From Candidatus Zhuqueibacterota bacterium (GTDB taxonomy: Bacteria > Zhuqueibacterota > Zhuqueibacteria > Residuimicrobiales > Krinioviventaceae), in the NCBI GenBank assembly GCA_016928775.1, contig JAFGKD010000045.1:1-43400 (forward strand): a DNA stretch of 43,400 nucleotides, read 5' to 3'. The notes below the pieces were generated by a model that saw nothing but the letters and a program-made list of their open reading frames with translations, was not told the origin of the DNA and did no database searches. The translations under genes and the position numbers were made by a program. Positions 1-7,422 of the stretch are shown here, piece by piece. The first letter of the stretch is position 1. Every line of letters begins with the position of its first letter.

Positions 1-3
1 AAC

Positions 4-108
4 CTCCAGTCCCAAAACTTTCTCGAAGCAAAACCGAAAAATCCGTGTTCATCCGTGTTCATCCGTGGCTTGTAATTTGGCTGCGGCCAAAAGCCGCGCC
101 AAGATTTT
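4..108. repeat. Dispersed intergenic repeat, left copy (ATCCGTG type)
   Basis: This stretch contains tandem ATCCGTG(T/G) units (44-69) followed by a stem-loop, with GCGGC at 83-87 pairing with GCCGC at 93-97 and flanking TTGG/CCAA extending the stem. The whole block recurs in inverted orientation at 7087-7192 with about a dozen substitutions and one small gap. The two copies bracket the minus-strand genes between 116 and 7018. The hairpin lies just downstream of the GH3 gene stop and may also act in transcript termination; that is inference, as the U-tract is weak. Confidence 0.8.
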
Positions 109-115
109 CAGAATT

Positions 116-2464
116 TTACCTTACGACAAGTCTATCGCGCAGCCGGATATCAGTTGAAGAAGCACCAATCAAAACTCGAAAATCACCCGGCTCCACCACA
201 CGATCAAGATGTTGATTATAGAGCTCGAGGTGTTGCGGTCCAAGCTGAAAGGTGACCGTTGTGCTTTCGCCGGGTTGCAGTTCAACTTTTTGAAAACCGC
301 GCAGCTGCAGAACCGGAGTTTCCACGCTGGCAATGAGGTCTTCGATATATAACTGCACCGTCTCTTTACCGACGCGTTCTCCGGTGTTTTTCAGATCAAA
401 GCTGATGTGTGTTGTGCCGCCGCGTCCGATCTCCTTTTTGTCAAATGACAAATGACTGTAGACAAATGTGGTGTAACTCAGACCGTGGCCGAAGGGGTAC
501 AGCGGCCTCGGATCGAGGTCGGCATAGGCGATCCCCCACCCGTTTTCGAGCCAGTGTCGCTTGGACTTGGGATAGTTATAATACACTGGCAACTGGCCGA
601 CGTGACGCGGTATGGTGACGGACAATTTGCCGCTGGGATTGACATGACCAAAGATCACCTCGGCAATGGCCTGGCCGCCCATTTCGCCGGGGATCCAGGT
701 TTCGATGAACGCCGGTACGTGCTCGACGATCCACGGTGTCGCCAACGGACGACCGTTGATCAGGATAACGATCGTTGGCGTGCCACTCGCCACTACAGCT
801 TCAAGCAGCTTTTGCTGCAAGCCGGTGAGCTCGAGCGTTGCTGCATCAAAACCTTCGCCGCTGCTCCCGACCCGTGTTTCATTTGCGTCACGGGCACGCC
901 ACTCATTTTCGCCCAACACAACGATGGCGACATCCGCTTTTTCGGCAATCTCGCGCGCCTGGTCTGTTTCATTCAATTTGTCGCCAATGACATTACAACC
1001 CTTTACGTATGTCACCCGGCAGTGCGGTGCAATGTGCTGAATACCCTCTCGCACGGTGATGATGTCCTGCAGCACATTAATCGCGGTATAATCGCCCAGT
1101 TGATTTTTATCATCATCGGCATTTGGACCAAAAAGAGCAATGGATTTTATTTCATTTTTGTCGAGCGGTAAAAGATTATTGTCATTTTTGAGCAGAACGA
1201 TGCTTTCTCTCGCCGCTTCGAGTGCCAAAACCTGGTGCTCCCGGTTGTGCACAATGTTGCGGGCGCGTTCGGGATCGACATGGGGATGTTCAAACAAACC
1301 GAGGCGAAATTTTTGCCGCAGCACGCGCGATACGGCCCGGTCGAGCAGAGCCTCGGGAATAGCGCCTTCAGACACCGATTCGATCAAGTCGAGCATATAA
1401 CCGGTCTCGTAAGAGATGCCGACATCTACGCCGGCTTTGAGGGCGATTTGCCCGGCTTTTTTCATGTCCGGTGCAAGTCCTTGATAAATGACCGTTTCAA
1501 TGCCCCCGCCTTCGCACAGCACCAGGCCTTCAAAGCCAAATTCACCCCGCAAAATATCCGTGAGAATCCATGACGAGGCGTGCGCCGGCACACCGTCGAT
1601 AGATGGATAAGTGGCCATCACACCCAACGCCCCGGCTTGTTTGATACCCGCTTCCCATGAGGGCAAAAAGACGGTGCGCAGCGTGCGTTCGGAAATATTC
1701 ATCGCGCCGCGTTCCAGGCCACTGACCGGCTCACTTTGGCCCGGATAGTGGCAGAGACCGGCAACACATTTATCCTGCGCCGAGACATTTTCCCCCTGCA
1801 CGGCGCGGACGATGGTTTCGGCATAGCGCGCACATTGATAGGGGTCTTCGCTGTAAGCTTCCTGATTGCGCCCCAGGCGCGGATCACGAATGGGCTCGAC
1901 GACCAGCGTAAATATCTGATGCACACCGATGGCGCGCGCTTCGCGGGCGGTGGCAGCATAAATGCGCGAGATCAAATCCAGATTGAACGTCGCTCCCAGC
2001 GCCGGTCCTTCCGGAAAAATTGTCCCGCCGGAGCACATGAGTCCATGCGTGCCCTCCTCGGTCATCAGCAATGGAATGCCGAGGCGTGTTTCTTCCGTGG
2101 CAATTCTTTGCAGCTCATTGATAAAATCAACCTGTTGTTTGGTGCCTTGATGCAGAATCGTATTTGGCAAGGTGAAAAAGCCGCCGCCCGGCCCAAGACC
2201 TTTGAGCAGGGTGCCGGCAGCAAATTCCTTGACGCCCTGTTTTTTTGCTTCAATAGATCGCCCCAGACCGGACTCGTAGACGCACGGCATGTTGATCTGC
2301 CCCACTTTTTCTTCCAGGCTCATGCGCCCGAGGAGATCGCTGATCCGGCTCTCGATTGGCTGTGTCGGATCTCGATAAAGTGGTTGTTCCATTTTTTGCT
2401 CATGTGCAAATATCGTGGTCATTAAAAAAATTATGATAATTTCAGCGACATGTTGTGATTTCAT
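116..2464 (-). CDS. Secreted GH3-family glycoside hydrolase (beta-glucosidase-like)
   Basis: The 782-residue protein has an N-terminal signal peptide (about residues 1-20) and the GH3 layout: a TIM-barrel domain (about 30-390), an alpha/beta sandwich domain (about 420-650) and a C-terminal fibronectin III-like domain (about 690-780). GH3 enzymes release beta-linked sugars from oligosaccharide ends; the signal peptide suggests action in the periplasm or outside the cell. Recognisable motifs are RDPRLGRN (193-200), SEDPY (205-209), VMATYPSIDGVPAH (282-295) and SGEGFD (535-540), where E537 fits the acid/base position. Where most GH3 enzymes have VVSD with the nucleophilic Asp, this one has VLCEGGG, placing Glu318 there, and the usual KHF motif reads CHY (238-240). 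Substrate is therefore uncertain. The gene is last in its minus-strand cluster, separated from the next gene upstream by a structured intergenic element. Confidence 0.9.
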   Translation of the reverse strand: MKSQHVAEIIIIFLMTTIFAHEQKMEQPLYRDPTQPIESRISDLLGRMSLEEKVGQINMPCVYESGLGRSIEAKKQGVKEFAAGTLLKGLGPGGGFFTLPNTILHQGTKQQVDFINELQRIATEETRLGIPLLMTEEGTHGLMCSGGTIFPEGPALGATFNLDLISRIYAATAREARAIGVHQIFTLVVEPIRDPRLGRNQEAYSEDPYQCARYAETIVRAVQGENVSAQDKCVAGLCHYPGQSEPVSGLERGAMNISERTLRTVFLPSWEAGIKQAGALGVMATYPSIDGVPAHASSWILTDILRGEFGFEGLVLCEGGGIETVIYQGLAPDMKKAGQIALKAGVDVGISYETGYMLDLIESVSEGAIPEALLDRAVSRVLRQKFRLGLFEHPHVDPERARNIVHNREHQVLALEAARESIVLLKNDNNLLPLDKNEIKSIALFGPNADDDKNQLGDYTAINVLQDIITVREGIQHIAPHCRVTYVKGCNVIGDKLNETDQAREIAEKADVAIVVLGENEWRARDANETRVGSSGEGFDAATLELTGLQQKLLEAVVASGTPTIVILINGRPLATPWIVEHVPAFIETWIPGEMGGQAIAEVIFGHVNPSGKLSVTIPRHVGQLPVYYNYPKSKRHWLENGWGIAYADLDPRPLYPFGHGLSYTTFVYSHLSFDKKEIGRGGTTHISFDLKNTGERVGKETVQLYIEDLIASVETPVLQLRGFQKVELQPGESTTVTFQLGPQHLELYNQHLDRVVEPGDFRVLIGASSTDIRLRDRLVVR

Positions 2465-2815
2465 ACCCTCTTTTCCCTTTTATGAATGTGGCCGAATTAA
2501 TAGTTTTAAATGATTGCTCTATTAACTCAGAAAAGCAGTGCTTATTTGGAGTGCATTCTCTTCGAGAATGCATGACGGCGAAACCGTCAAGTTGGGTGTT
2601 CGCATCCATTGCAGTTCGCCCAACTCGCGGGCCAGTGGCCCGCGTGAATTCACACAGAGAATTCACTCCAAAAGAGTATCAAATTCAATAGACGAAAATA
2701 TTTATGCAATAAAAGCAGTGAGCTTTTTAATATTTTTTCTGTGCTCATAGAGTAATCATCAAGTTTTTTATTCTGCCATATTTAGAGCTGCACCAGGTTA
2801 CGAAGAGATATATTT
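2465..2815. other. Intergenic region without a gene, holding a multi-hairpin element
   Basis: This gap of about 350 bases lies between the GH3 gene start and the ceramidase-like gene end, both on the minus strand. No convincing coding frame is seen. Its only obvious content is the palindromic element at 2545-2673; the remainder is AT-rich and may contain the GH3 promoter. Confidence 0.7.
2545..2673. repeat. Miniature palindromic element: five adjacent hairpins with inverted ends
   Basis: The ends form an inverted repeat of 16 bp with one mismatch (2545-2560 and 2657-2672), including a perfect TTTGGAGTG/CACTCCAAA. Inside, five perfect stems follow each other almost without unpaired bases: TGCATTCTC/GAGAATGCA (2552-2572), TGACGG/CCGTCA (2573-2589), AGTTGGG/CCCAACT (2590-2625), CGCGGGCC/GGCCCGCG (2626-2644) and GTGAATTC/GAATTCAC (2644-2666). 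No coding potential is seen. It resembles a non-autonomous mobile element (MITE or REP cluster), but I cannot name a family and see no clear target-site duplication. Confidence 0.7.
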
Positions 2816-4099
2816 TCAGAGTTTATGGAGCAATTGAACCACCTCTTTCGCCAGCATATCGGCAGCGGTCGACGCAAAAGGCGAGCTCTCGACCTCATAG
2901 CCGCCTTCGACGTACAGATGTTGCGGCGCAATGTAATCGGCTGTGCCGTTGCAGTGCGTGATGATAAAGGTATGCTTAAAAGGTGACGCCGCTTTGATCG
3001 CCAGGCCGATATCACTCAAAACTTCAGCGCCGAGTCCGACAAACGCCACATCACCCAGGCGACCGACCGTGATATTGAGCGGCACCTTTGGGTGATCCAT
3101 TGTTGTTTTGATTTCACCGCCGGGTTTGCCGGGCAGCTCAATGGTTTTATAAATGGATCGAATAGGTCCGGAAGGGGAGGTGGCTTCAATTTTGCGTAAA
3201 ACATGCACTACTTCTTCCCCCAACATGGTTCCTAACAAAACCGGCTCCGGTACCCAGCCGTTCTTTGTTTCAAAGCCGGGGAGTACGCGATACCACGGGT
3301 CAATATCACCGGACGCGCCGGCAAATCCGGGCGCAAAAACACCAGCTCCCAGATAGCGCTCGATGAACTGCTCTGCCAGCCCGTGCACATCGCCGCTGAT
3401 GGTGTAATTTTCCCAGCCGAGCGATGTGCTGTGCGTCGCGTACTCCCACAATACGGCCAGGAGTTTGTCGTCATGTGCCGTGATTTTTAAAACCGATACT
3501 TGTTTATCGTGAACGCCATCTGGATTACGACCTATCCACAGGCGGGGATTGCCCGCTTCGTCATAGTAGACCTCCCGCCGGTTGACGCCGACCGGAGACG
3601 ATCCATTGCCGGCGCCGACAGAAATGGGCTGCAGATTGTCCAGCGCCTGCCCGATAGCTGTGATCAATTTTTGCTGCAAGGTTTGTGTGTATTCGACATT
3701 ATTGGCGTGGCCGCGCTTTTTATCCAGGATAATGCTCGGTCCGGCATGTGTGTGAATGGCTGCTAAAAAGAGCTGCTGTGGTTGCAGATTAAACTGTTTG
3801 AGGATAGCATCCCGGATGATCTCGTCAGTGCCGCTATAGAATCCGATGACATCCGTTGAAACAAGGATAATTTTGTCGCTTTTACTTTGAAAGGCAGCGA
3901 CGCGCGCGGACAACGAATCATGAATGCCGGTCGACAAGTCTTTGCGATTGGCATAACCGGAGAGGGTCACGCGCTTGTCCGGCGTGATGTTTATCCTGGC
4001 AAAACCTCCGAGGAGGGATGTCTCCTGAGCCATAAGAACAGTGCTGGAGAACACCATGAACAACAGGATCAGTGTGTTTCTTATGATAAGCGTTTTCAT
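2816..4099 (-). CDS. Secreted neutral/alkaline ceramidase-like hydrolase
   Basis: The protein has about 427 residues. I start at the ATG at 4099, which has GAGGTG five bases upstream and opens directly into a signal peptide ending near VLMAQ; a longer reading to 4150 lacks a signal-like start. The mature part begins GGFARINITPD, followed by SGYA, HTHAGPS (His pair typical of the zinc site), and ATHSTSLG, and it matches the N-terminal catalytic domain of neutral/alkaline non-lysosomal ceramidases (PF04734-type). Characterised members hydrolyse the amide of ceramide, but many bacterial relatives of this length lack the C-terminal domain and have no proven substrate. It starts 13 bases after the polysaccharide deacetylase stop, so the two are probably co-transcribed. 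Confidence 0.8.
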   Translation of the reverse strand: MKTLIIRNTLILLFMVFSSTVLMAQETSLLGGFARINITPDKRVTLSGYANRKDLSTGIHDSLSARVAAFQSKSDKIILVSTDVIGFYSGTDEIIRDAILKQFNLQPQQLFLAAIHTHAGPSIILDKKRGHANNVEYTQTLQQKLITAIGQALDNLQPISVGAGNGSSPVGVNRREVYYDEAGNPRLWIGRNPDGVHDKQVSVLKITAHDDKLLAVLWEYATHSTSLGWENYTISGDVHGLAEQFIERYLGAGVFAPGFAGASGDIDPWYRVLPGFETKNGWVPEPVLLGTMLGEEVVHVLRKIEATSPSGPIRSIYKTIELPGKPGGEIKTTMDHPKVPLNITVGRLGDVAFVGLGAEVLSDIGLAIKAASPFKHTFIITHCNGTADYIAPQHLYVEGGYEVESSPFASTAADMLAKEVVQLLHKL

Positions 4100-4112
4100 G
4101 AGCACCTCGTGA

Positions 4113-4934
4113 TTATTTGATGTCGCGATTTTCTTTGATATGTGTCGCAATATGCTCGACGGTATCGATCCAGATGCCGTTTGCCGGATCTTGAACGTAT
4201 TGACACAGTTCTTCCAGACTCGTGAGCTGCGTCGTCTGATGCCCTGATTCGTTCATTTCATGCCCGGCCAAAATGAGCCAGCAGCCCTCCGCCGCCGCTT
4301 TGTCGATGAGCGCCTTGAGCTCGGCAAAAGCCTTGCCGTCACTCTCCATGCCGAGGAGTTGCGAAAAATCGCATAGCCAGGGATCGTTTGCACCTTCGCC
4401 GAGCCAGCCGCGACCGGTGAGGAAGCGCTCTGCGACAAGCGGTACATAGCTTTGCACCTGTGCTCCTCGTCCGACAAATTTTTGGCCGCACGGATAGGCA
4501 AAGCTTTGTGCCTCAACGCCTAATTCAGCTAAAATATAGGCATTTGCCTGATCGATTTCCGCGGCTATTCTATCCAGATCATACTCTTCCAGGGCATTGT
4601 CCCGTGAAAAGGCATAGTTGCCGGTGCACGGATGCGTCATGGTATGATTGCCGATTTCATGTCCTGCCGCGACAGCTTGCTGCCAGCCGTCGAGACGCTT
4701 CACCAAGTGTTCCGGCGAGATGTAAAAGGTTGCTTTTATATTATATTTGTCCAAGAGCGGGATACCTTTGTCGATTTGCGACAGGCGAGCATCATCAAAT
4801 GTCAAGCTGACGGCACATTTTATCCCCTCGGGCCAGGGGAATGGAGGTCTTTCGGAAGTCTCTTTGGTTTGGTATTGCGCCATAGTGGTTCCCCATAAAA
4901 AAATACAAAAAAATAGAATTCTCGTCTTCATCAT
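4113..4934 (-). CDS. Secreted polysaccharide deacetylase (NodB-type)
   Basis: This is a 273-residue protein with an N-terminal signal peptide ending near TTMAQ. The NodB homology domain shows SLTFDDA (the catalytic/metal Asp pair) and HTMTHP (the metal-binding HxxxH) in the expected order, followed by SFAYPCG and a late LILAGHE motif. Such enzymes remove N- or O-acetyl groups from glycans using a divalent metal. The start lies inside the stop of the inositol-phosphatase-like gene (ATGA overlap); a second ATG at 4931 is better spaced from the GAGG ribosome binding site and may be used. The overlap suggests translational coupling. The glycan substrate cannot be read from the sequence. Confidence 0.88.
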   Translation of the reverse strand: MMKTRILFFCIFLWGTTMAQYQTKETSERPPFPWPEGIKCAVSLTFDDARLSQIDKGIPLLDKYNIKATFYISPEHLVKRLDGWQQAVAAGHEIGNHTMTHPCTGNYAFSRDNALEEYDLDRIAAEIDQANAYILAELGVEAQSFAYPCGQKFVGRGAQVQSYVPLVAERFLTGRGWLGEGANDPWLCDFSQLLGMESDGKAFAELKALIDKAAAEGCWLILAGHEMNESGHQTTQLTSLEELCQYVQDPANGIWIDTVEHIATHIKENRDIK

Positions 4935-5713
4935 GACCTCACGTTTCGTTGTAAATGCCGGATTTTTTCAATAATGCGCGACTGTATGTGCGGATTGGCT
5001 GCCAGGATATAAGAGTGAGAAAAATTCCACGGCGCGCCGCACCAGTCCGTAAAGCGCCCCCCGGCTTCCTGAACAATGCACATACCGGCGGCGTAATCCC
5101 ATATTTTGTCGCCCACACAAACAAAGGCATCGGTTGTGCCTTTGGCGATCGTGCATAATTCCCATGCGGTCGTGCCCCAGGTGCGTATGTCAAATTCATG
5201 GATCAATAAATCGACAACCTGCACGATGCGCTGACGATCACCCCGATGCGCACCAAAGTTAAAAAAAAGAATGGACTGAGAGGGATCAGCATTGGCTGAT
5301 ACCTGGATCCGTTTGCCATCAAGAAAGGCACCGTGTCCTGCTGCTGCGTAAAAACATTCATTGGTCAACGGATTTTGAATGACACCAATAATGGATTTCT
5401 CTCCCTCCATCAGTGCAATGGAGACGGCGAACGGCAGATGATGTCGCGCAAAGTTGGTCGTGCCGTCGATCGGATCGATAACCCAGGTTAAATCGCTGTG
5501 CCCCGGAATGGCGCCGGACTCTTCGCTGAGAATGGCGTGCGGCGAATGGTGTTGCAGGTGTGTGATGATAATCCGTTCAGCTTGCTGATCAATGGAGGTC
5601 ACGAGTGAATTATCTTTTTTGTGCTCGGTCGCAAAATTCTGCGAATAGCCCGTTTTAACGGCATCACAGGCTTTTGCGGCGGCATCCAGGGCGGTTTTTA
5701 AATCTGGTGTCAT
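4931..5713 (-). CDS. Inositol monophosphatase family protein
   Basis: This is a 260-residue cytoplasmic protein with the signature motifs of the lithium-sensitive phosphatase family: SEESG, WVIDPIDGTTNFARH (metal-binding aspartates), and WDYAAGMCIVQEAGG near the C-terminus. Family members dephosphorylate inositol-1-phosphate, and some act on fructose-1,6-bisphosphate, histidinol phosphate or 3'-phosphoadenosine phosphate; the sequence alone does not settle which. Length is normal for a SuhB-type enzyme. No strong ribosome binding site is seen before the ATG at 5713. Its stop overlaps the start of the downstream deacetylase gene. Confidence 0.9.
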   Translation of the reverse strand: MTPDLKTALDAAAKACDAVKTGYSQNFATEHKKDNSLVTSIDQQAERIIITHLQHHSPHAILSEESGAIPGHSDLTWVIDPIDGTTNFARHHLPFAVSIALMEGEKSIIGVIQNPLTNECFYAAAGHGAFLDGKRIQVSANADPSQSILFFNFGAHRGDRQRIVQVVDLLIHEFDIRTWGTTAWELCTIAKGTTDAFVCVGDKIWDYAAGMCIVQEAGGRFTDWCGAPWNFSHSYILAANPHIQSRIIEKIRHLQRNVRS

Positions 5714-5776
5714 AGAGGTATCGGCAATAGTGTGTGTTGATGGAATATAAAATATGTTGCTGTTAGATAAAAGTCT

Positions 5777-6535
5777 TTAATTCAATTGGCCGAGATAAAG
5801 CGTCGTTTTATAGACAAATTTGATCCGCCCGCTCTGTTGGTGTTGCTGAAAAAAGTGCGCCACCTGCTCGAGGATACGCCGTGCAACTGGATCGGGCGGC
5901 CTGGGCACATAGGAGGAAGACAGCACTCGCCCTTTGAGCGAAGGTAAATCAAAGTATTGAAAATTGGGCAGGATAAATTTTTTCACGTCTTTGCTGCAAA
6001 AGAAATTTTTAATTTTGTCGTCCGTCATTGTTTTGTGATCGAGTTTTTTGTAATCGGGGATGTTGGTTTTCATAATGTGCTCATAGGCCTGCTGTAATTG
6101 ATCCTCCTCGACATCGCGAAGATTCCACACCAGTGCGACCCAACCTTCCGGTTTCAGTATTCGTTTGAATTCTCCACGGCAGGTTTCTCGATCAAACCAG
6201 TGGAACGCCTGGCCGGCGCAGACGAGATCGATGGATGCGGGGTGGAGGGTCGTCGATTCTGCGCTGCCGTTCACCGAGATAAACCGGGCGATTCCGACAA
6301 AATCTTTTTCCGCCTGGCGACGCATATCCAGATTTGGCTCGACGCCATATATTTTGTCAACGTACTTGAAAAACATCTGCGTGAGCTTGCCTGTGCCCGA
6401 TCCCACATCGGCAACAATAGCAAACGCCGGCAAAGCGCCTTCGAGTTGCAGGATGTGGATGATGTCGTTTGGATAGCCCGGGCGGTGCCGGTGATAGTCT
6501 TCTACGCGATTGGAAAACCGATGTGTCGAATCCAT
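5777..6535 (-). CDS. Class I SAM-dependent methyltransferase
   Basis: This is a 252-residue soluble protein. The SAM-binding motif I reads VADVGSGTGKLTQMF (about residues 41-55), followed by an acidic YGVEPN (motif II), SIDLVCAGQAFHWF (post-motif II) and WVALVWNLRD. The pattern, including the AFHWF segment and a late RVLSSSYVP segment, fits Methyltransf_11-type enzymes annotated generally as class I methyltransferases, whose acceptors are mostly unknown. It begins seven bases after the PEBP gene stop with no clear ribosome binding site of its own, suggesting an operon and perhaps translational coupling. Confidence 0.85.
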   Translation of the reverse strand: MDSTHRFSNRVEDYHRHRPGYPNDIIHILQLEGALPAFAIVADVGSGTGKLTQMFFKYVDKIYGVEPNLDMRRQAEKDFVGIARFISVNGSAESTTLHPASIDLVCAGQAFHWFDRETCRGEFKRILKPEGWVALVWNLRDVEEDQLQQAYEHIMKTNIPDYKKLDHKTMTDDKIKNFFCSKDVKKFILPNFQYFDLPSLKGRVLSSSYVPRPPDPVARRILEQVAHFFQQHQQSGRIKFVYKTTLYLGQLN

Positions 6536-6541
6536 AGAGGG

Positions 6542-7018
6542 TTATTTATTTCTTTTATACAAGCCAATCAATTCCGTTTGCGCCAGGATGTGACCGCGCA
6601 TTTTATCTTCAAGCTGTTGCTTTGTCGGCGTTCCTTTCTCATCCAGCACGATATCCAGGGCGTAAAGCTTGAAAAAGTAACGATGTGTGCCGATTGGCGG
6701 ACACGGTCCGCCATAGCGGGTACGCTTCCAGTCATTGAGACCTTGCCCGGTGCCGGCCGGCAAATCATTCGGATTGATGTTTTCGGCCAAACCCGATGTG
6801 GTTGGCGGCAGATTGAATAAAATCCAGTGCACCCAGGTCATTTTCGGTTTGGCTGGATCCGGTGCATCGGGATCATCAACGATGAGCACCAGACTGCGTG
6901 TGCTGTCGGGAATACCGTGCCAGGCCAATGGCGGTGAGATGTCTTTGCCGTCACAGGTATAAAGCGACGGAATGTTTCCTTGATGTTGAAATGCCGTTGA
7001 AGTGAGGGTGAGGGACAT
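6542..7018 (-). CDS. YbhB/YbcL family PEBP-like protein
   Basis: This is a 158-residue protein of the phosphatidylethanolamine-binding (Raf kinase inhibitor-like) superfamily. The hallmark CDGKDISPPLAW, the LIVDDPDAPD segment, WVHWILFNLP and YGGPCPPIGTHRYFF are all present in the right order. Bacterial members are small soluble proteins of uncertain function, thought to bind anionic ligands. The ATG at 7018 has a good AGGAG ribosome binding site. It is the first gene of the minus-strand cluster that runs down to the GH3 hydrolase, with the dispersed repeat just upstream. Confidence 0.92.
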   Translation of the reverse strand: MSLTLTSTAFQHQGNIPSLYTCDGKDISPPLAWHGIPDSTRSLVLIVDDPDAPDPAKPKMTWVHWILFNLPPTTSGLAENINPNDLPAGTGQGLNDWKRTRYGGPCPPIGTHRYFFKLYALDIVLDEKGTPTKQQLEDKMRGHILAQTELIGLYKRNK

Positions 7019-7086
7019 GGTGTATCTCCTGAAATTGTTGATTTATTTATGGCTCTTGCGAAAAATGAGCGCTCTTAACCACCGAG

Positions 7087-7192
7087 ATCTTGGCGCGGCC
7101 TTTGGCCGCAACCAAATTTTGAGCCACTGATGAACACGGATGAGCACGGATTTTTGTTTCGGCTTTGCATCGAGAAAGTTTCAGGACTGGAG
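7087..7192. repeat. Dispersed intergenic repeat, right copy (inverted relative to 4-108)
   Basis: The reverse complement of this block matches 4-108 closely: CTCCAGTCC, AAACTTTCTCGA, tandem ATCCGTG units, and the GCGGCC/GGCCGC stem-loop followed by GCGCCAAGAT. A four-base insertion and about a dozen substitutions separate the copies. Because the orientation is inverted, the 116-7018 gene block is bracketed by long inverted repeats. Confidence 0.8.
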
Positions 7193-7218
7193 ATCAAAAA
7201 ATTAAAATGAATGATATT

Positions 7219-7252
7219 ATCTGTGTTTCATCCGTGAAAATCCGTGGCTTAT
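7219..7252. repeat. Partial ATCCGTG repeat
   Basis: This short stretch contains two more units (CATCCGTG and AATCCGTGGCTT) of the same family as the blocks at 4-108 and 7087-7192, but in the orientation of the left copy. It lacks the hairpin part. Confidence 0.6.
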
Positions 7253-7289
7253 AAACTTTGCTAAAAAAACACAATGTTGCAGATTTGTA

Positions 7290-7418
7290 CTACAAAGGAC
7301 ACTCGGCGGCAAAGTACACATTATTCAGATGCGCCTCATTAGTTTTTTTGCATAAGCATGGGCTCATTGTAAACAACAGACCGAGCCTGATGAATGTGAG
7401 ACGAAATGTTGATTTCAT
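7290..7418 (-). other. Small open frame with signal-peptide-like start, possible gene remnant
   Basis: A 42-codon frame starts five bases after the hutI stop and begins MKSTFRLTFIRLGLLFTMS, which resembles a secretion signal, then ends at a TAG before the dispersed repeats. It has no recognisable mature domain. It could be the 5' remnant of an exported protein gene interrupted near the repeats, a small protein, or chance. No homology was testable. Confidence 0.25.
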
Positions 7419-7422
7419 AGTG

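Larger units (their letters stand above)
7019..7422. other. Intergenic region with dispersed repeats between hutI and the PEBP gene
   Basis: This gap of about 400 bases holds the right copy of the ATCCGTG repeat (7087-7192), a partial further copy (7219-7252) and one small open frame next to hutI (7290-7418). Nothing else is recognisable. It is the boundary between the hut group and the PEBP-to-GH3 cluster. Confidence 0.7.

Noticed and set aside
1736..2425. 229-codon plus-strand frame opposite the GH3 gene
   Set aside because: No ribosome binding site or recognisable domain, and it lies entirely inside the well-supported GH3 coding sequence.
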